Shown here: one piece after another, positions 58,440 to 64,000 of the stretch
Numbering within the stretch: position 1 is the stretch's first letter
How the letters are laid out: every line of letters begins with the position of its first letter
Assembly (NCBI GenBank): GCA_047495785.1
Contig: JBLDXI010000017.1
Location: 3,782,001 to 3,846,000, forward strand
DNA from: Lepidodermella squamata
Taxonomy: Eukaryota > Gastrotricha
DNA length: 64,000 nucleotides
Direction of reading: 5' to 3'
Program-made: the position numbers and the translations under genes
Notes under the pieces: generated by a model
Told to the model about the DNA's origin: nothing
The model's database searches: none
The model's input: the letters and a program-made list of their open reading frames with translations, nothing else

Positions 58440-59560
58440 CATATTTAGCTGCCTTTTCTTCGGCTATGATCAGGTCGAGGCATTCCTTTCTTCTTTTACG
58501 TGTAGTGTATGCTCACCTTGAGACAGAAGTTTGAGTTGCGATGATGGTCAACTAATTTTGCGCCGCTGGCATCGGGCCTACCCGTTGTGCCGAGAGCCTG
58601 ATCGTGCGCGTTGAAGTCACCGCGCATTCCTGTATCGGCGTCAGGTGTGATATGCGCCATGGCCCCATTGGGGAGAATAACTTTCGGCTGGCAGTAGACC
58701 GGTACGATTTATATGGCTGCCATCCTTTCGAGCTTGATTTGCGCCATCTGAATTTCGCAATTCTGAATTGAATAGTTCAATTTTTATGGTGTCCAAGATG
58801 AGGCGAAGTTCAGGGTAACTACTCTGAGCTTTGGCCGTTACTCGTACATGCAGCGCTACTGGCAGATGGTCAGAGCCTATATCGGTAACACTTCTACAGA
58901 TACAGCACGCTTAGCTGCCTTTTCTCCAGCTACGAACAGATCGAGGCACTCCTTCCTTCCCATACGCGTAGTATGCGTGTGCTCACCCATTGACATGAGT
59001 TACAGATTAGAGTTGCGAAGATGAAGACCCAAGTTTGCACCACTGGCATCCGCTCTACTCGTTGTTCCGAGAGCGAAATCGTGAGCGTTGAAGCCACCAC
59101 ACATTATTGCGTCTACGTCGGGTTTGATGTGAACCATGGCTGCATTAGACAGAATGATTCTCGGCGGGCAGTTTACTGATACTATTTTGATAGCTGCTAC
59201 GCCTTCAAGCTTAATTTGCCCATATTGGCTGCCGAGAGCGTAATCGTGTGCGTTGACGTCACCGCACTTATTTTATCTACATCGAACTTGATGCTACGCA
59301 GTTCGGTTTTGACTAATTTCAGCTTTTGTTCGGTCGTCATGCCCTGTTCGATCTTGGTGATAATTCGATCGAGTACCTTCGGGCTTCGGGATGACGTCAA
59401 CTTGGATGTCGACGCTTTTTTCCATCCTTTCGGCCCATTCGGTAAATGCCAGTATCGGAGCCGGTTTCAGCGTACGTCCGCCGTTGCCAGGCGTTCGTCT
59501 CCTTTTACTCGTCTGATGTTCATCCTGCATCTACGTAATATGATTTTTCTTGATTTTTCT
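58440..59560 (-). pseudogene. Non-LTR retrotransposon family B, endonuclease region duplicated in tandem
   Basis: Minus strand. Two head-to-tail copies of the same endonuclease stretch, about 59220-58880 and 58770-58440, each with sequence matching the family B copy at 25.75-26.06 kb. Upstream (59530-59250) is an ORF1-end remnant with ILAFTEWAERMEKSVDIQVD and KIEQGMTTEQKLKLVKTELR. All frames are broken. No reverse transcriptase is present. Confidence 0.65.
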
Positions 59561-59770
59561 GAGGTAAAAGTTAGCATGGAAAGCAGTGTGCATAGAAAGC
59601 AGCTGCTTTCCATGCAGTAAGCCATAATGAGTGTTTGCGTGGAAAACACTGCTTTCCAGGCAGTTTGCATGCGAGGCACATACACTGCTCTCCAGGCAAT
59701 GCTTTCCATGCAGAGTACTTGGAAGGCAATCAAGTTACTTTCCGGGCACTGCCCTCTGTGCAGAATTTTG
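59560..59770. repeat. Short interspersed motif repeat 'gctttccatgcag'
   Basis: About seven variants of 'ctgctttccaggcag' / 'gctttccatgcag' / 'ggaaagcagt' on both strands within 210 nt. The arrangement is irregular, with both direct and inverted copies. Confidence 0.6.
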
Positions 59771-60170
59771 TGGATTTCTGCTCTTCAGGTTGATTTAATA
59801 CTGCGGTTGTAACGGGCGACTGTTTTGACTGTGTAATATTTTTTTGAAAGTATTTGGACACTGGGCGCCGCATTATTATTTTTGTGCGGGTGCCATGTGG
59901 CGACCAATCCAGCTCTCTCTCACCAACCTTAGTGCTCTCTCACCGCACAATTCATACAGCGTTCATGGCGACCGCATCTTATTTTATAGTGGCTCTAACA
60001 TCTGTTATGGGAAACATCTCATGTTTCGATAACATCCAGCATAAGATGCACATGAAGCCGCTCGTTAGCCGTTTTCTATTCGCTGTTTCTTGTTGCTGTT
60101 GTTTAGTGTTGAATTTAGCACGCATGGTTCTTGTTATTTTGCTACATTAGGCTTATTATTTTTTACGACG

Positions 60171-63100
60171 ATGAGCTTAATTGATGAAGTTCGTCGTCTT
60201 AATAAACATGTTATTAAGAAGAGTGATACTGTCGTCATTATGGGGAAGGAGTGTTGCGGAGATCTGCAGAAGTTCATCGACAGCTATCGGAAGAAAGTAG
60301 AGGAGGTTAGTGTTAAGTTGGTCCAGTTTCTCGCTTTAACAGCTTTTTGTTGTAGGAGGAGAAGCAGATCTATTCGCATCCCCAAGATCGAGTCAACCGC
60401 GATGACGGCAAGCTTATTGGAATTACTTATCGGTAAAAATGTTAATGCCCCTTTCGTCTTGGTATACATATATTTGAGTCTTATTAGTTGTGCTGCTTCC
60501 TATCGGTATGACAAAGTGATTACGCCTCGAACGCAATTGGGCTGCAAAGCCTTCATGCGGTTCACCTTGGTCGAGGCTGCGCAGGATTCTTTTGTCGCCA
60601 TCCGCAAGGGTCCTCAGCCCCACGACCACGGTGACGATTTCAACAACCAGGAGAGCGTGATGCGCCATCTTCGACACGATGAAGATACTCTCAAGGCTGT
60701 TGAAGATTTCGCCAACACGAAACTCTCTGCCGTTGAGGTTTCGATGAAGTCGTGTCGAACAGCCCTCAAGCGGAAACTCTCCTTGGCGGATCGTCGTAAG
60801 TGCTTGGACCAAGTAGACGTCTACAATTTCCGTCGAAGAGTGATGACGATGAAAGGAGCTCGGTTTGTAGCGGTCATTTTTACTGGATTATTTACTGTTT
60901 TATTACAATTTAATTTAGATTGCATAAAGTCGAGTTCAGTAGCGTCGAATTGTTGGTGGCTGAGGACCAAAAGAAGCCCCAAGAAGAGCAGCAGATCATT
61001 CACTATACCCCCGGCGATTCACCCACGGGCTTCGTCCTGGGTGTAATGACTCCGCTGCAACAGGCGCTCGTGGCTTCTAGCGAAATCCACGAAGTTGGGT
61101 TTCTTGACGCAACCTTCAAAGGTGTTACGAAACACAACTACGCCCTGTATGCGATCGCCGCAGTACAGAAGAAGGTGGAGAAGTCCCTCCCGATAGCCTA
61201 CGCCATTCTGGAGAAAGACGATGAAGTCTCACTGAGGAAGTTCCTCACGACTTTTCGTGATAAGTGCCAGAGCCTCAATCCGGCTTTTAAATTTCGGTAT
61301 GCATTTTGAAAGTAGTGAAAACGTTATCGTATTTCATTTTTGTAATATTTCCTAGAACTATGGTTATCGATAAAGACCAGAAGGAAATCAAGCTTCTCGA
61401 AGAAATTTTTGAGGGCTGCTGCGTTATGCTCTGCTATTTCCACGTACTTCAGGTTGCAATCTAAACTTTCTAGTGTTCAGAATATACTCAATCATACGTT
61501 ATTAGGCTGTAATACGTTGGCTTCACGGCGACACGTCAGGATGCGCCGGCCGGTCGGAGGAAGCAAAGGCGGAGCGGATTAGGGCGGTTCGTTTGGTGGA
61601 AAACATCAAGCGCTCCGATTCCTACGATGACGTATTATCGAAGTTTAACGAGGTTAGCGATGCCTTCTCACCAACTGTCCGCGACTATCTTTGGGAGCAT
61701 TGGGTCCAAGAGCGTTATGCTCGGCTTTGGTCGAACTACTCGTTGCGCAATTATCACCTCGACCAAAATACGAACAACATCATTGAAGTAAGCACTGCTA
61801 AATCCTTATGTTGAAAAATTAATGGCATAAACTTCCATAGAATTTTTGGTTCGTTCTGAAATACACATTCCTCAAGGTATGTTTGAAAATATGAAAATAA
61901 TTGATCTTAATTTTGAATCGTTTGTAGGGTTCTTACAACAGGCGTATCGATGATCTGTTATATCTGCTCACTAAGGACGTAATGTCTTATTATGCTCATA
62001 TCATGAGCCTCGCGGCCGCTGGTCGGAAAATTTTAAAGTTGCAGCACAAGCCTGAACAACTGGCGAAAAATCAGCGCAAAAACGATGCCTATTGCGCTTC
62101 AGTTGTCTGGCGCGACGACGGCGTTGTTGTGATGCCTACGTTCACTCCATGTCACGTTGCCGTTCAATACGAAGTTTATCCGGCGGAGCAGAAGTGCACA
62201 TGCATCAGCAGCCGCTACGGCAACATCTGTAAGCACCTCCATCTAGCCCACATGCTGAATCCTGCCAAGGTTTTATTGGCCTCTTTTGCGTTGAATATGG
62301 TCATATTTTTTCTTAATTAGGTCGCAAGTTATCGTGAGCATGTTGTGAAATGTATCATCGAAAAGGGCCTTTACGACAAGAATGGCGACAAGCTGATAGT
62401 TTTCAGCCCTTCTACTAATGCTATCAGCACTGTTGACCTCATTACGATGAGCTGTAACTGTATGGCATCAAGTTATGATTCGAAAAATGAGTTTTGCTGT
62501 TGCGTGCTGGCCGCTCGTCAAGTCTGTCCTGGTATACATTTATTTATTGCCAGTACTGAACTGTTTTATTTATTGCTATTATTTTCCTTCCAGTTGAAGC
62601 TGAAGCAGCTGATAATCTGCTTTCTTTGGCTCGTCAAAAAGCGCCGAAATTGAGCGAACAAATTGCCGTTTTTTCTAATAACGTGGTTGCTCCCGCATCG
62701 AAAATACCGGCCACAACGCGCAACGCGCACTTTTCTGGCCGGAAGCGCCCGGCCCCCGTTGACCCGGACGAGCCTGGCACGAGTGCTGATCCTCTTGCTG
62801 ATCACCGAGTGAAGAAATTCAGAAGCTCTAAAAGAGGAAGACAAACTCACAACGTGATGGCGAATTTCATACGCCAAAACTGTCCCTCCGATGTGCCTGC
62901 CGATGTCGCCGCGCGCCTTGCGTCAACGTCAAATGTACCGGAACCGGTTAGCACTCCCGCCTCGCGCCTTGTTGGCCTGAGTATTCCACGCCCGCCGCTC
63001 GCCGCTACCGGTCTGCCTGTTCCACGCCCGCCGCTCGCCGCTGCCAGTCAACCAGGTCTGAGTATACCACGTCCTCCGCTCGCAGGTGCTGGAATAGCAG

Positions 63101-63171
63101 TTGTTAGCCGTTCCGGTGTCGTGATTTTGCGCCCCCCAGGTGCTGCCAATCAAGACTCGGCTAGTAGCTAA
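60171..63171 (+). CDS. MULE transposase with FLYWCH/WRKY-GCM1-like N-terminus and two SWIM zinc fingers, 836 aa
   Basis: Ten exons: 60171-60305, 60356-60432, 60488-60862, 60919-61296, 61356-61452, 61506-61787, 61841-61876, 61928-62269, 62321-62531 and 62594-63171; 2511 nt, all phases consistent. Introns are 50-62 nt. About residues 65-120 carry a C...C...HxH zinc pattern (ITYRCAASYRYDKV, LGCKAFMRF, PQPHDHG) as in FLYWCH/FAR1-type DNA-binding domains. The MULE core has Asp259 (GFLDATFKG), Asp327 (MVIDKDQ), C348-x2-H351 (CYFHVLQ) and Glu448 (NNIIENFW). SWIM fingers lie at about 549-565 (CTCISSRYGNICKHLHLAH) and about 619-637 (CNC...FCCCVLAAR). The C-terminal 60 residues repeat 'IPRPPLA'. It is either an intact Mutator-like transposon gene or a domesticated one; I did not find terminal repeats. 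The start is the ATG after a T-rich leader; the frame is also open upstream to 60090. Confidence 0.88.
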
Positions 63172-63786
63172 TAGCTCTTCTCTTAATCCTTTATGTGTTT
63201 ATTTAACATCCGGCTACTTATATCCGTATGTGTGCGCATTTTGCGCGATGAGTGCCACTTACACACTTATTCGCGATGACCGCGCAGAATTATTGCAATT
63301 ATGATATCTGGCTCAAGTAAAATGGCTCTCATGTCTCTTTCAGTTGCGATACTGTTTTTGGGTGTAAAATGTCTTTCCATTTTCCTGTATCATGCGTGGC
63401 GATTGCTTACTTTTGTGAACAAATTGCGGTTCAAGCCCGGTTATAGTGATAAATTGATCAATAATTACATTGTGATAACTTCAGTTAAAGAGTAATAAAT
63501 TTGCGGTTTTCTTGCATCCTTGTGTCATTCATTGTTCGAGGTCCTAGATAACAGCTGGTGTTTCAAAATCGACGTCGCTTTCGTACCACCCACTTGACAT
63601 GTCATGCGCGATACTTTTATCGGCGCTACCCGCTCCAGATAGCAGGTGTGCGTGGCCTACCGACAAAGGACCCTGACAGGTGCAATAACATGTCAATTTC
63701 AACAGGTCAAAATTCAGAGACAAGTTCATTAGTATCGCATTTATTTCACATTTCACATCTCACTCGACGCGCACGCTAGTTACATT
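63172..63786. other. Intergenic, no gene recognised
   Basis: Short plus frame at 63301-63495 (MALMSLSVAILFLGVKCLSI...) contains one hydrophobic stretch but has no other support. Otherwise nothing seen. Confidence 0.35.
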
Positions 63787-64000
63787 ATGGCTGAACGTAG
63801 AAAGGACGTAGAATGTCCCGATATCATTGATTCGATCATGATTTTTCTTCCGCCGTTCAACGCCTTATTGCGCGGCTGGTCAACACTCGCCAGATTGACT
63901 TTCAAGTCAAATGCCCACACGAAAGCCGTGATTCGAGCGGCATATTCAGGCGACAATCGTTATTACGTGCTGCTTTACGCAATCCGGCAGGCCGAGAAGA
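63787..64000 (+). CDS. Partial open reading frame running off the window end
   Basis: ATG at 63787-63789, open for 71 codons to the edge of the window. It begins MAERRKDVECPDIIDSIMIF and continues with FLPPFNALLRGW, SNAHTKAVIRAAYSGDNRYY and VLLYAIRQAEK. Codon use looks coding (many C-ending codons), like the MULE exons just upstream. I do not recognise a domain in this part. It may belong to a neighbouring gene or to another transposon. Confidence 0.5.
   Translation, partial: MAERRKDVECPDIIDSIMIFLPPFNALLRGWSTLARLTFKSNAHTKAVIRAAYSGDNRYYVLLYAIRQAEK

Overview
The window looks like nuclear DNA from an invertebrate animal. The evidence is: genes with short GT-AG introns (mostly 35-110 nt, and up to about 400 nt), an SLC3 amino-acid-transporter heavy chain (a metazoan family), a 149-residue calmodulin whose ATG stands alone in exon 1, and a dense, varied set of eukaryotic transposable elements. 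I cannot name the species. Calmodulin differs from the usual metazoan sequence at about ten positions, which suggests a fast-evolving lineage.

Layout. The first 18.3 kb holds the host genes: a COX7A-like mitochondrial protein (2.6-3.1 kb, minus), an SLC3 heavy chain (6.8-8.8 kb, plus), an unrecognised lysine-rich gene of four exons (9.3-10.4 kb, plus), and two calmodulin genes in the same orientation (10.9-11.9 kb divergent paralog; 16.6-18.3 kb canonical, both minus). I rebuilt all of them exon by exon from splice sites and reading phase.

From 13.8 kb onward the DNA is mostly mobile. There are at least five non-LTR retrotransposon families: A at 26.5-30.7 and 36.0-40.8 kb; B at 13.8, 20.3, 25-26.5 and 58.4-59.6 kb; a CR1-like element at 30.9-34.3 kb; and smaller pieces. 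There are two Ty3/Gypsy families (20.7-21.8 kb; 42.1-47.0 kb) and a Penelope-like remnant (41.5-42.08 kb). Non-autonomous terminal-inverted-repeat elements include a 1.9-kb head-to-head pair at 22.8-24.7 kb, a hAT-type element with a perfect 8-bp target duplication at 47.1-47.9 kb, a TA-flanked element at 44.8-45.3 kb, and a nested insertion at 32.2-34.0 kb that splits a LINE.

Two DNA transposons look intact. At 48.0-52.0 kb is a 4-kb element with terminal inverted repeats and TA target duplications. Its four-exon gene joins a pogo/Tigger-type DDE transposase to a C-terminal Ulp1/SENP-like (C48) cysteine protease with all its catalytic residues. This is the best candidate for an undescribed system here. 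At 60.2-63.2 kb is a ten-exon MULE transposase of 836 residues with an N-terminal FLYWCH/WRKY-GCM1-like zinc motif, a D-D-(CxxH)-E core and two SWIM fingers. A new open reading frame enters at 63.8 kb and runs off the end.

All exon joins are predictions from sequence alone. No expression data or database search was available.
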